Part shown: piece by piece, positions 36,675 through 45,963 of the stretch
Layout of the letters: every line of letters starts with the position of its first letter
Numbering within the stretch: the stretch's first letter is position 1
Source: Planctomycetaceae bacterium
GTDB lineage: Bacteria > Planctomycetota > Planctomycetia > Pirellulales > Pirellulaceae
DNA: 64,000 nt
Assembly: GCA_024642205.1 (NCBI GenBank)
Contig: JAHEBQ010000015.1
Location: forward strand, 58,226-122,225
Direction: 5' to 3'
Program-made: the position numbers and the translations under genes
Notes under the pieces: generated by a model
Database searches by the model: none
What the model saw: the letters and a program-made list of their open reading frames with translations, nothing else
Told to the model about the DNA's origin: nothing

Positions 36675-37976
36675 TCAGTTGAAGTAGCTCCACATCAGGA
36701 ATTTTGGCCGTGTTTTGTTCACGGATACCACTGGCAACATCTCAAAAGCGAATCCGATCGGGGCTCGACCCAGATCGCCACTTCTGAAGTTGTACGTCGC
36801 GGCACCCCAACGATCACCTGCCGCAATGACATCAAAACGGGTGAATGATTTTGAATTGGTGTCATAGGTTAACCAACCGCGAATATTCAAGTCGACGCCT
36901 CGGTCCTGATTTATTTTTGTCCTGGAATACGGATTGACTTCACCGGTTGCGGGTTTGACGCATCTGGCCGCCCCGTGAAGCCGAATCTGGACTTTATCGT
37001 CCTGTTGCTTCATGACCTCCGCCTCCATGATTGCCATCTGGACTTCCGATCGTTTCCAGGCGTCGGCTTCTCCTTTGACCTGATCGACAAGATGGAACGC
37101 CGCAAAACGACGCGCAAATTTTTCGGGAATCTGATACTTGTGGCCAACTTCCGGATTGGACGGAACGAACGAATTCATTTCGTCTGCCGTCAACCAGGCG
37201 TGATCGAAATTGTGACGCCAGGTTTCGAAATTCTCGTTGTCGACCCGGGGCAGATCGCGAATCGTCTCGCGCAGGATCAATCCTCCGACGGGAAAACCCA
37301 AATTGAATCGTTGGTCTGGCGCGTTGTGGGCAGCGAATTCCTTGATCGATGATAATGGGTTTGCCTCCCATCGACGGAGTGCCTTGTTGATCATTCCCGT
37401 CACGTCGCGAACCGAGGTCGAGTTGATTGAGCCAAGCAGCGTTCCATCGGCGGCGGCGATGTAAAGCCCTTGACGTGTACTGGTCGGTTGGGTTCTACCG
37501 GCATAATGTCCCTGCTCAGCGATTTTTCGAAAAAACTCCCCTTCGGAATCCTGTTGATGCTGCAGGTAGTTAACATCGACCGCGACATTGACAAAGTTTT
37601 CCTTGAGAGTTCGGATGATTGCTTCATCGGAGAAAACGGACGCACGGCCCGTGACACCGTTGTTTCAGACACACCCCAACGGGTCTCCATTCATGGCCCA
37701 GACAAACAAAGGTTTCTGTTTTTCGTTCGCCGCCTGCCGTCCCGACCACAAACTTGGGATCCAGCCAATCTCACGCCATTTTCCTTCATTGTCGGAGGCG
37801 CGAATGAAATCGAACACGGTCTGAAAATCCTGCACCTCTTCGAACCCCGAATTGACGGCTGCCAATACGGCCTTGGGATCTTGACCCCAGTTCCGATGCG
37901 CGGTCGGGATCAAGCCCACAACTCCCGGCGTGAAGCCGACAGCGATGTATAAAGTCACGATCTTTTGAATGTTCAT
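36675..37976 (-). CDS. Candidate selenoprotein, thioredoxin-like with Cys-Val-Sec motif (in-frame TGA)
   Basis: From ATG 37976 to the stop at 36675 the frame is continuous for 433 residues except for one TGA at codon 104 (37667-37665). GGAG lies 6 bases before the ATG, and a signal-peptide-like N-terminus follows (MNIQKIVTLYIAVGFTPGVVG). Residues ~75-190 have the thioredoxin-like order: KPLFVWAMNGDPLGCV-U-NNGVTG, then FSDEAIIRTLKENFVNVAVDV, then GLYIAAADGTLLGS. The TGA sits at the redox-active position, making Cys102-Val-Sec104. Sequence on both sides of the TGA is equally protein-like. The C-terminal ~240 residues form a beta-rich domain (RLHGAARCV, GWLTYDTNSKSFTRFDVIAAGDRWG). A SECIS-like hairpin follows the TGA. 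Alternatives are a nonsense mutation or a sequencing error. A split annotation would be wrong if Sec is inserted. Confidence 0.75.
37635..37661 (-). promoter_or_regulatory. SECIS-like hairpin after the TGA of the thioredoxin-like gene
   Basis: Read on the minus strand, AACGG pairs with CCGTT, a 3x3 internal loop (TGT/CGT) follows, then CACG pairs with CGTG around the triloop GGC. The loop starts 16 bases after the TGA and its first two bases are G. These match the published bacterial SECIS constraints as I know them (loop at about 16-37 nt, G in the first two loop bases). Confidence 0.6.
37665..37667 (-). other. In-frame TGA, candidate selenocysteine codon 104
   Basis: The TGA falls between GGTGTGTC-type codons for Gly-Cys-Val and AAC AAC GGT, in a frame otherwise open for 434 codons. 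The reading continues in the same frame without any indel. Confidence 0.65.
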
Positions 37977-38267
37977 TCCTGACTCCGGACGGAAACTGCA
38001 CAGATCATATGTTCACCCGGAATCGGATTGGCTGCAAGAACGGATGCGAGTCACGCGGGTCCGGACGGGGGCCGCCGAAACGCGGGCTGTTTTTGTCACA
38101 GTCCGAGACTTACAATTTCCGCATCCATTGCCGTCGCGGCAATCGTTGACACTGCGGAAAAATCACTGGATTTTGATAATCGCCTTTGCGGCTTGATCCT
38201 TCAAACTCGATCGATAGTGAATGCGGGCGAATTTCGTTTCGCAATTGAAAAGAACAGGAACCACTTG

Positions 38268-38939
38268 ATGGGCCAACAGTTTGAAAAGACGGAACGGAAC
38301 CAGGTGAAACGGGTTCCGCAACGCGGGGCGTATGATCACGAGACGGTTTTCCGGGTTGTCGACGCCGCCTGGATGGGGCACGTGGGCATTCTCAACTCCT
38401 GCGGCGGCGTAACCGTGGTTCCCATGTTGCATGCAAGGATGGACGATTCGCTGATCTTCCACGGCGCGAACTCAAGCCGTTTGATGAAATACCTTGGTAG
38501 TGGGGAACCGGTTTCCGTTTCGTTTGGCATGGTGGATGGGTTGGTGTTGGCCAAGTCGCTGTTTCATCATTCCATGAATTATCGTTCCGCCGTCGTGTTT
38601 GGTACCGGTCATTTGATCAACACACGCGGGGAGATTCTGGAAGCACTCCAAGTGATCTCGGAAAAAATAATGCCTGGTCGTTGGGATGATGCACGACAGC
38701 CGAGTGAAAGAGAACTCTCGGCGACCGCAGTCGTTAAGCTGCGAATGGAATCGGCGTCTGCAAAAATTCGGACCGGAGATCCGGTCGACGATGAAGCCGA
38801 TCGATCGCTTCCGGTCTGGAGTGGTGTCCTGCCGATTCGATCCAACATGGGTGACCCGATTTCCGACACCAACTCGGAAAGCCTTGTCGTCCCGGGATAC
38901 CTTGAGTCATATACCTCCCGTTACAATCAATCGGAGTAA
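38268..38939 (+). CDS. Pyridoxamine 5'-phosphate oxidase-family (NimA-like FMN split-barrel) protein
   Basis: The 223-residue product starts MGQQFEKTERNQVKRVPQRGAYD. RVPQRGAYD plus VDAAWMGHVGI, VVPMLHARMDDSLIFHGA, and SSRLMKYLGSGEPVSVSFGMVDGLVLAKS make the FMN-binding split-barrel order seen in 5-nitroimidazole reductase-like (NimA) and related proteins. The upstream open frame back to 38028 lacks similarity, so ATG 38268 is chosen. The protein is probably a cytoplasmic flavin- or heme-binding reductase; the substrate is unknown. It is 5 bases ahead of the DinB gene, so the two form an operon, divergent from the candidate selenoprotein across ~290 bp. Confidence 0.85.
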   Translation: MGQQFEKTERNQVKRVPQRGAYDHETVFRVVDAAWMGHVGILNSCGGVTVVPMLHARMDDSLIFHGANSSRLMKYLGSGEPVSVSFGMVDGLVLAKSLFHHSMNYRSAVVFGTGHLINTRGEILEALQVISEKIMPGRWDDARQPSERELSATAVVKLRMESASAKIRTGDPVDDEADRSLPVWSGVLPIRSNMGDPISDTNSESLVVPGYLESYTSRYNQSE

Positions 38940-38944
38940 GCCAA

Positions 38945-39472
38945 ATGAGTTTATCAACCATCATGACTCCACCGAATCCGGATGAGTATCATGATTATTA
39001 CGAAGCCTATATCAGCAAGGCGGACCGGAATGATTTCCTCCGGGCATTCGAGAAGCAGCCACAGGAACTTCGTCAAGTTCTGGGCAACCTGGAACCCAAT
39101 CAGGACGATTGCCTGCATGAGCCCTACACCTGGACGTTAAAGCAATTAATGGGTCACTTGATTGATTGTGAACGGATCTTCAGCAACCGATTGTTGCGAA
39201 TCGCCGTCGGCGATAAAACGCCGATCCCGGGAATCGAGCAGAATATGTATGTTGCCAACCTCGACTACGAGCCGACGACGATGAGTGACCTGTTGGATGA
39301 ATTCGAACATTTGCGAGCCGCCAATGTGCTGCTTGTCAAACGCTTGTCTCCGGAATCACTTTCTCGTATCGGGACGGCGTCGGATAATTCGATTTCGGCA
39401 AAGGCGATCCTGTATATCCTCGCCGGTCACGTCGTATACCATTTGGAAATTATCAAACAACGATTGGCCTAG
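38945..39472 (+). CDS. DinB-superfamily protein
   Basis: The 175-residue product has the four-helix-bundle DinB/YfiT pattern: a first metal-ligand helix with WTLKQLMGHLIDCERIFSNRLLRI (His near 73), and the closing helix ILAGHVVYHLEIIKQRLA with the His pair near 162 and 166. These three histidines normally bind a divalent metal. Members include thiol transferases and damage-inducible proteins of unknown function. Translation is coupled to the FMN protein upstream (5-base gap). Confidence 0.88.
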   Translation: MSLSTIMTPPNPDEYHDYYEAYISKADRNDFLRAFEKQPQELRQVLGNLEPNQDDCLHEPYTWTLKQLMGHLIDCERIFSNRLLRIAVGDKTPIPGIEQNMYVANLDYEPTTMSDLLDEFEHLRAANVLLVKRLSPESLSRIGTASDNSISAKAILYILAGHVVYHLEIIKQRLA

Positions 39473-39682
39473 CGCCGGGTCGAGTTTCGATTCTGGGGTG
39501 ATCGTTCCGCTTCGACTGCAAAAACGCCACCCAGGCGGACCGTGTCGGACACGGCTGACGCGATCCACCATGGTGAAAATGCACTGGCCTTTTCGGACAT
39601 GACTGCTTAAGTTTTTCTGCAATTTGGTTTACGATACATCTCGGTTCTCTGAATTCATACCTGGAAAACGAAATGATTTGCC

Positions 39683-40309
39683 ATGGATATTGCCAAGATT
39701 TTTGTCGACAACGAGGCGTGGGTGGCCGAAAAACTTGATCGTGACCCGGGCTATTTTACGCAGCTGGCGAAAGGGCAGGATCCGGACGTGCTTTACATTG
39801 GTTGCTCCGATAGTCGCGTCACGGCCGAAGAAATGATGGGGGCAAAACCGGGTGATTTGTTTGTCTATCGCAATATCGCGAACGTGATTCCCAATACGGA
39901 CATCAGCGCCATGGCCGTGATTCACTACGCGATCGAGTTTCTTCACGTCAAGCATGTCGTGGTTTGCGGCCACTACGAATGCGGCGGAGTAAAGGCAGCG
40001 ATGCAACCGAAAGACCTGGGGGTCCTCAATCCCTGGTTGCGAAATATCCGAGATGTCTACCGGTTGCACCACGACCACCTCGACTCCATCTCGGATGAAA
40101 CAAAACGATATGATCGGTTGGTCGAGCTGAATGTTCAGGAGCAATGCATCAATGTCCTGAAAACACCGGAAGTTCAAATTGCCTACCGCAATAACCAACT
40201 GACCGTCCACGGCTGGGTACTGAACATTCGAACCGGTCGGATTATTGATCTCGATATCAACTTTGAGAAAATCATCGAATCCATCAGTGAGATTTACAGG
40301 TTGACCTAG
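39683..40309 (+). CDS. can: Beta-class carbonic anhydrase
   Basis: The 208-residue enzyme carries the beta-class zinc ligands Cys41 (CSDSR, with the Asp43/Arg45 dyad), His97 and Cys100 (GHYECGG). It interconverts CO2 and bicarbonate in the cytoplasm. MDIAKIFVDNEAWV is a typical start and the length is usual for plant-type/Can enzymes (about 200-220). A 210-bp leader separates it from the DinB gene; its stop faces the APC permease stop 26 bases away. Confidence 0.95.
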   Translation: MDIAKIFVDNEAWVAEKLDRDPGYFTQLAKGQDPDVLYIGCSDSRVTAEEMMGAKPGDLFVYRNIANVIPNTDISAMAVIHYAIEFLHVKHVVVCGHYECGGVKAAMQPKDLGVLNPWLRNIRDVYRLHHDHLDSISDETKRYDRLVELNVQEQCINVLKTPEVQIAYRNNQLTVHGWVLNIRTGRIIDLDINFEKIIESISEIYRLT

Positions 40310-40334
40310 AATTTGCCGGGAATTCGCGTTCAGC

Positions 40335-41657
40335 CTATGACCGAATCCCGCGCCAGGCAAATCCGGCAACAACCGTCACCAGTCCGGCGGCCAGAACTTC
40401 CCACCGGACAAATATCGCCAACAAGAGGCAACCGAACAGGCCAATCCATGCCAGCCAGACAGGGAAAATTCTGTCCGCTGGCGATATGCGGATGGCGCAC
40501 AAGTTTGTGAAGGCATAGTAAATCAGAACTGTCGTCGCGCTAAACGACCAGGACAGTTTTACATCGCCCACGCAAACCAAACCGCTGATGACGCCTGCCA
40601 CCAGGAGCGTTGCCCGAACCGGTACGCCTCGCGAATCGATTCTGGAAAAATAAACCGGCAGGTCAGTTCGTCGAGCCATTGCCAGCACGACTCGCGAAAG
40701 CCCCAGCATCAGGTTGAGCATCACGCCGAGCATCGCGGTAATCGCACCAATCCCCAAGAAGAATGTGACCCATGGCTGGCCAAGGGAGCTGGTTACGTAC
40801 AGCAAGGGTGCCGCCCAACGATTGGTCGCTTGACCCAGACTGTTGGCTCCGACGGTCGCGACCGCGACAAATCCCACGGATAAGTACAGTACCATCGTAA
40901 TCACGAGCGTCAAAATCATCGCAAGAGGAATGGTGCGCCGAGGATTTGCGACCTCTTCGCCCAGCGTCGCGATCCGACCATAGCCGGTAAACGCCACGAA
41001 CATCAGCGCCGCAGCGGACAATAATGAATAGAGATTTGCTGTTTCGTTGGTTCTACGCGATCCGGTTGGACCAAACAGAAACAGGCCAGCCAGATTCTCT
41101 TGGGCGTTTTCGAATGCCGGCCGCAGGCCAACCACCAGCAGGATTACCAGGGCCGACAGCGTGACGGTGACAATGACCGAGTTAATGGCAGAGGTCCGCT
41201 TGATTCCTGCCAGGACCACAGTGCTCATGATGGCAAGCACCAGAAAAGCCAGACCGATTTGCGCGAGGTATGCGGACGTTCCGTCGAATGTACTGAAAAT
41301 ACCGGTTGTGGTTCGAAGATATCCCGCCAATCCCAACGCCGCCGTTGCTGCCGAAGCCGATTTGGCGCACATGAACAGCCAGCCTGCGGTAAACCCGAAA
41401 CCCGGGGTCAACCACCGGTAACCATATTCATACGTTCCGCCGCTGACCGAGTGAATCGCAGCCAGTTGTGCGCTGCTCAAACCGTTACAGGTCGCGACCA
41501 GGGCCGCGATCAGGATGGCCCACAATACGTTAGGCCCTGCGATGCCCGCTGCGATGCCAATACTGACAAATACCCCGGTGCCAACGATGGATCCAAGGCC
41601 CAGCATCACCGCGCCGGCCAACGAAAGATCTTGTCGCAATTCATGATTACTGCTCAT
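40335..41657 (-). CDS. APC-family amino acid/polyamine permease
   Basis: The 440-residue protein has about 12 membrane segments. The N-terminal motif LSLAGAVMLGLGSIVGTGVFVSIG is the substrate-binding unwound helix 1 of APC permeases (G-S-I-V-G-T-G), and helix 6 (VAFTGYGRIATLGEEVANPRRTIP) carries the family G-Y-x-x-x-A/T-x-x-G-E-E motif. The start MSSNHELRQDL at 41657 is chosen over upstream ATG 41735, whose extra 26 residues are not family-like. The substrate is probably an amino acid. No partner gene is evident. Confidence 0.92.
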   Translation of the reverse strand: MSSNHELRQDLSLAGAVMLGLGSIVGTGVFVSIGIAAGIAGPNVLWAILIAALVATCNGLSSAQLAAIHSVSGGTYEYGYRWLTPGFGFTAGWLFMCAKSASAATAALGLAGYLRTTTGIFSTFDGTSAYLAQIGLAFLVLAIMSTVVLAGIKRTSAINSVIVTVTLSALVILLVVGLRPAFENAQENLAGLFLFGPTGSRRTNETANLYSLLSAAALMFVAFTGYGRIATLGEEVANPRRTIPLAMILTLVITMVLYLSVGFVAVATVGANSLGQATNRWAAPLLYVTSSLGQPWVTFFLGIGAITAMLGVMLNLMLGLSRVVLAMARRTDLPVYFSRIDSRGVPVRATLLVAGVISGLVCVGDVKLSWSFSATTVLIYYAFTNLCAIRISPADRIFPVWLAWIGLFGCLLLAIFVRWEVLAAGLVTVVAGFAWRGIRS

Positions 41658-41850
41658 CCAACTGTTTTCGAGGATGGCGGCAGAATCGACAAGGACGGAC
41701 TGCGATTGGCTACCGGTTAATTTTCCGGTGCACACTCAGATACGGCCAACAGCGTCATTCGATGAACACGCGCCCGCATATTGGGCCGGCAATTGAGGTA
41801 ACCGTCCAAATTCCAACTCAGACCGAAGGGAAGTCAGCCACCGCGCCCTG

Positions 41851-42708
41851 TTATCCCTGGAATCGACGTTTGACCAACAGCTTGAGAGTCTGCATCGCTG
41901 TCGCTGCGACTTTCATTTTCGACGGACCCTCTTTTTGATCATAGCGGAGCAGCATCGGAACTTCGCCCATCACGAACTTGAACCGACGCATCTTCAGGAG
42001 CACATCGACCATGCAGGAAAAACCACGTTCGCTGACGAACTGATCTCCATAATAATCCGAGGCTGTTTTCAGGACACTGAACCGGTAGCAACGAAACCCG
42101 CAGGTATAATCCCAGACACCAGCGATCGGTGTAATTACCTTGAACAGCCATTTGGCAAACCAGGTCATTGCCAAGCGATTCGCCGGCACGCCAATCGTAC
42201 GGGAGCCGGGCTGGTAACGCGACGCGATCACGACATCGTAGCCTTCCTCGATCATCGTGATCATTTTGGGAATGGTTGCCGGCGGCTGTGTATCATCGGC
42301 ATCCAGACTGACGACGATATCGCTCGGGTGGCCGTGTTTGAGGATGTAGTCAAACCCGGTTCGAATCGCGCCAGCCAGGCCCTGGTTTTTAGCATGTTGC
42401 ACGAGGTTGACCGGTCCTTTGAACGAAAGTCGACTGACGATCTGAGCTGTTTGATCCGTGCTCGCATCATCCACAACCACGATTTCAAGCTTGAGATTGA
42501 CTTTGTCACTGGCCGCGTAAATTTTCTGAATCAATGGCGCAATCGCTGCCTGTTCATTGAACGCCGGTAAGAGTACCCACATTTTGGATGTCGAATTGAT
42601 CGGCTGCCGGGATGCGGCTTGTTCAAATTGCGAAGGCTCAGCGGAGGCTGTGTCTTTGGAACCGGGAACCTCAGATTCTCGGGTTACATTGCTGCTGGTG
42701 TCGTACAT
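41851..42708 (-). CDS. Family 2 glycosyltransferase, dolichol-phosphate-mannose-synthase-like
   Basis: The 285-residue enzyme has a ~40-residue polar N-terminal extension followed by the GT-A fold: VLLPAFNEQAAIAPLI, EIVVVDDASTDQTAQI, and VSLDADDTQPP, whose DAD-type motif binds the metal and nucleotide sugar. GFRCYRFSVLKTASDYYGDQF and DVLLKMRRFKFVMGEVPM follow the DPM1/polyprenyl-phosphate-hexose synthase pattern. No C-terminal membrane helix is present. It would transfer a sugar to a polyprenyl phosphate at the cytoplasmic face. It is divergent from a GT87-like polytopic transferase and an FAD oxidoreductase, which fits a shared glycan pathway using lipid-linked sugars. Confidence 0.9.
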   Translation of the reverse strand: MYDTSSNVTRESEVPGSKDTASAEPSQFEQAASRQPINSTSKMWVLLPAFNEQAAIAPLIQKIYAASDKVNLKLEIVVVDDASTDQTAQIVSRLSFKGPVNLVQHAKNQGLAGAIRTGFDYILKHGHPSDIVVSLDADDTQPPATIPKMITMIEEGYDVVIASRYQPGSRTIGVPANRLAMTWFAKWLFKVITPIAGVWDYTCGFRCYRFSVLKTASDYYGDQFVSERGFSCMVDVLLKMRRFKFVMGEVPMLLRYDQKEGPSKMKVAATAMQTLKLLVKRRFQG

Positions 42709-43022
42709 GGTTTCGGGTCGCGTGCAAAAAACAAGGGTGAATCATCAAGGAGCATGTCGAGCCGTTGAGGTCATCAATAGCCTGATTCCCGCGGACAGCG
42801 GAAGAACGCTCGATCCCGTTTATTGTAATTGGACCCGGAGCGGCAGAAAGAATTTATTCTGGACTCCAGCGGTCTGACCTTCATAATCCGCGTAACTGTT
42901 AGGCGACTCTTGAACAAACAGATTCGAATTCGGGTGTGACCGCAAGTGAACGAAGTTACAAGTAAGATAAAGACTGGTTCTGACTTGATCGCACAGTAAG
43001 CACGATATTGCCAGAGTTGGTC
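42709..43022. other. Intergenic 314 bp between divergent glycan genes
   Basis: Holds the promoters of the GT2 and GT87-like genes. Nothing further was recognised; small frames here look like chance. Confidence 0.5.
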
Positions 43023-44351
43023 ATGGCCTCGAGAATTGAACATCTATTCCTGGTTGAGCACACGGGAAGCAAAACCGTTCATGGACGGCTGCTCGCGACT
43101 GGTCTCGCCATGGCCGTCGTGGCGTTGGTTGGTTTGTCGGGTGCGAGGGTCTATTCGAACTATTCGCAGCCGTCGTCCGAGTTTGACTGGTCGGCGCGCG
43201 GTCACAGTGATTTTCATAACGGGACCTATTTTCCGAGCATCGCTTTTCGAGATGGCGTAAATCCCTATGCGCTTGAGGTGATGGAGAAGTACCCGTTGGC
43301 GGCACCATCACGTCCATGCCCGCCCATCACTTTCATTTCTCACCTTCCGTTGACCTATCTGGATCTGCCTGCCGCGGATGTCGTGTTTTTTATCTACAAC
43401 ACTTCGCTGCTGATTCTGCTGGCTTTTTTCGCCGTCATCGTGTCACGGGGAAGTTTCCATCTCGTCGCCTGGCTGGCCGTCTGTTGCGTCCTCCTGGTAT
43501 CACGCCCAGGTCACATCACTTTATTTACCGGGTACATCACCCTGGAACTTGTACTTGGCACTTTGATCGCTTTGCATTTTGCCAGGACTCGTCCATGGTT
43601 ATCAGCGACCGGGATGCTGATCGCGTCCGGCAAACCAACCTATGTATTGCCGTTAATACTGCTGATGTTGGCCCGCAAGAATTATCGTGCCACGCTGATG
43701 GGGATCGCGCTATGTGCTGTGTTTGGTATCGGCGGATTGATGTGGCTGGCCAGAGACCAGGGAATCGAGACGGTGATCTCAGGTGTTCGCGAGGGCCAGG
43801 CGGAATTTCATAACGATGAAACCGAGTTTCCCATTAACACGTGGACTCGAGTCGATTTACTGGGAATGTTTGCCAAAACCGTCAACTGGGTACCGGACGA
43901 CAGTATCTATCTCGCGGGCATGTTTGTTTTGCTCGTTGTGCCTTGCGTCGTAATACATCAAATCACAGACCGAGAGACGGACTCCGGTGCAGCGAGCCTG
44001 ACCGCCTGCATTTCGTTGATCACAATACTGATCGCGATTTACCATCACAGCTACGACTGCTTGTTGATCGTCGTCCCATGGGTCGGGTTAACGTTTTTTC
44101 GACCCTATGTGCTTCCCGAGATGTCGAAGCGCTGGAAGACCGTATTGGCGCTGCTGTTGACCGTGCCATTACTTAACTACCTTTCCACTCAGTCATTCAG
44201 AGACAAGCTTGGATTCGATCAGTACGAATTTACCTGGCAGTCGATCACAATGATCAATGGTCTTTGTTTGTTCGTGGTGTTACTGATTTTGCTGGCCCAC
44301 GCTTTTCACGTTGCCGTCAAGCAGACGATTCAGCGTGACTTTGGGCGTTAG
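43023..44351 (+). CDS. GT87-like polytopic mannosyltransferase
   Basis: The 442-residue product starts at ATG 43023 (MASRIEHLFLVEH); TTG 43008 is an alternative. About ten membrane segments are visible. The large first extramembrane loop (DWSARGHSDFHNGTYFPSIAFRDGVNPY) contains the acidic motif of GT-C/GT87-type enzymes that use polyprenyl-phosphate sugars, and FISHLPLTYLDLP follows. In actinobacteria GT87 enzymes add mannose to periplasmic glycans. The gene is divergent from a polyprenyl-phosphate-hexose synthase-like gene, which would supply its donor. Confidence 0.75.
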   Translation: MASRIEHLFLVEHTGSKTVHGRLLATGLAMAVVALVGLSGARVYSNYSQPSSEFDWSARGHSDFHNGTYFPSIAFRDGVNPYALEVMEKYPLAAPSRPCPPITFISHLPLTYLDLPAADVVFFIYNTSLLILLAFFAVIVSRGSFHLVAWLAVCCVLLVSRPGHITLFTGYITLELVLGTLIALHFARTRPWLSATGMLIASGKPTYVLPLILLMLARKNYRATLMGIALCAVFGIGGLMWLARDQGIETVISGVREGQAEFHNDETEFPINTWTRVDLLGMFAKTVNWVPDDSIYLAGMFVLLVVPCVVIHQITDRETDSGAASLTACISLITILIAIYHHSYDCLLIVVPWVGLTFFRPYVLPEMSKRWKTVLALLLTVPLLNYLSTQSFRDKLGFDQYEFTWQSITMINGLCLFVVLLILLAHAFHVAVKQTIQRDFGR

Positions 44352-44432
44352 GTAACCCATGAATCCTTCCAAATACGTGACATTTCCTGTTTTCGCCTCA
44401 TCCGTTCCAACCACCATTCGGCTTGTAAATCA

Positions 44433-45830
44433 ATGAATGTAACTCAATCAGGAAATATCGACGCTCGCCGCTGGTGCATTATCGGTGGCGGAATGCTCGG
44501 CATGACCTTGGCCTATCGAATGGCACTCGCAGGCAAGCAGGTCACGCTTGTCGAAGCTGCACCCCAACTCGGCGGTTTGGTGTCGACGTGGGAACTGGGA
44601 GACATCCAATGGGAGCGTTATTACCACGTGATCCTGCTGTCCGATTCGCGTTTGAGAAATTTGCTCGAGGAACTCGGCTTGACTGACGAGTTGCGCTGGG
44701 TTGAAACCAAAACGGGTTTCTTCACCAATGGCAAACTTTATTCCATGTCCAACACGGCCGAATTCCTGGGGTTCCCACCGTTGACCCTCATCGAAAAACT
44801 GCGTTTGGGCGGGACGATCTTTTACGCGTCCAAGATTCGAAACTGGAAACGCCTGGAAAAAATACCAGTCGCCGATTGGTTGCGGCGCTGGAGTGGTAAA
44901 GGCACTTTCAAGAAGATCTGGGAGCCGTTATTAAGAGCGAAGCTGGGCGAAAGCTACAACCGGACGGCTGCCAGTTTCATTTGGGCTCACATCAGCCGCA
45001 TGTACAAGGCCCGGCGAACCGGCCTCAAGAAAGAAATGTTTGGCTACGTTCGAGGAGGCTACCGAACCATTGTGGGGCGGATGACCGAACGACTCGAAGA
45101 GTTGGGTGTCGAAATCAAAACGGCCTGCCCGACGATCTCGGTTGTCAGGAATGAATCGGGACATTTTTCCGTCACATCCGACACTGGATCGGTGGATTAC
45201 GATCGTGTGATCATGACAACGCCCAACAGTGTCGTCCATCGGATTTGCCCCCAGCTGGCAGCGGACGAAGTTCAGCAACTTAAATCTACCGAATACCTTG
45301 GGATTTGTTGCGCGTCGCTGCTCTTGAAGAATCCGATTTCCCCCTATTACGTCACAAACATTACGGATTCCTGGGTGCCGATGACGGCCGTGATTGAATT
45401 GACGAACATTGTCGACGTCAGCGAAACCAACGGACGATCATTGGTGTACCTTCCGAAATACGTCCCTGCCGATCACGCGCTGTTTGAACGGACCGACGAG
45501 GAAATCCAGGAGGAATTCACTTCCGCCCTCGAGAAAATGTATCCAGAGTTTTCGCGTGACGAGATCGAGGCCTTCCGAATTTCTCGCACCCGCAGCGTGA
45601 TGGCGATCCCGACGCTCCGGTATTCCGAATCACTTCCCCCGATGAAAACGAGCGTCCCGGGAATGTACATTGTCAATTCGGCATACATTCTCAAGGGCAA
45701 CTTGAATGTTAACGAGACCATCACGATTGCCGAAGACGCACTCACCAGCGTGCTGGCCGGCGAAATGCAATCGTGGCGCATTTCCCGGGAATCGGTCAAT
45801 CCGGAAAGAAAACGAGTGAACAGGGATTAA
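44433..45830 (+). CDS. FAD-dependent amine-oxidase/protoporphyrinogen-oxidase-like protein
   Basis: The 465-residue protein starts with a Rossmann FAD motif (WCIIGGGMLGMTLAYRMALAGKQVTLVEA) and GGLVSTWELG, the ADP-binding and second flavin motifs of the amine oxidase superfamily. Its C-terminal flavin motif is VPGMYIVNSAYILKGNLNVNETI. Family members of this kind accompany glycosyltransferases in bacterial polysaccharide and lipid-linked sugar clusters and are also related to UDP-galactopyranose-mutase-like and carotenoid-desaturase-like enzymes. Substrate is unknown. It follows the GT87-like gene by 81 bp on the same strand, so a shared transcript is likely. Confidence 0.85.
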   Translation: MNVTQSGNIDARRWCIIGGGMLGMTLAYRMALAGKQVTLVEAAPQLGGLVSTWELGDIQWERYYHVILLSDSRLRNLLEELGLTDELRWVETKTGFFTNGKLYSMSNTAEFLGFPPLTLIEKLRLGGTIFYASKIRNWKRLEKIPVADWLRRWSGKGTFKKIWEPLLRAKLGESYNRTAASFIWAHISRMYKARRTGLKKEMFGYVRGGYRTIVGRMTERLEELGVEIKTACPTISVVRNESGHFSVTSDTGSVDYDRVIMTTPNSVVHRICPQLAADEVQQLKSTEYLGICCASLLLKNPISPYYVTNITDSWVPMTAVIELTNIVDVSETNGRSLVYLPKYVPADHALFERTDEEIQEEFTSALEKMYPEFSRDEIEAFRISRTRSVMAIPTLRYSESLPPMKTSVPGMYIVNSAYILKGNLNVNETITIAEDALTSVLAGEMQSWRISRESVNPERKRVNRD

Positions 45831-45963
45831 CATTGAGTAATCCTGCAAGGCCGCACGGTTTGCGTCGTCAACGAAGCAGTTAAACTCTAGGTGACGCCTC
45901 AAGACCGCCATCCGAAGCGCAAGTTTTGACGTTGTGAACTTGAATCCCCAACCGAGAAACGAA

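Noticed and set aside
37400..37690. Frameshift between the two halves of the thioredoxin-like gene
   Set aside because: Reading the other frame shows the halves join in phase; only the TGA separates them, so a frameshift is not needed.
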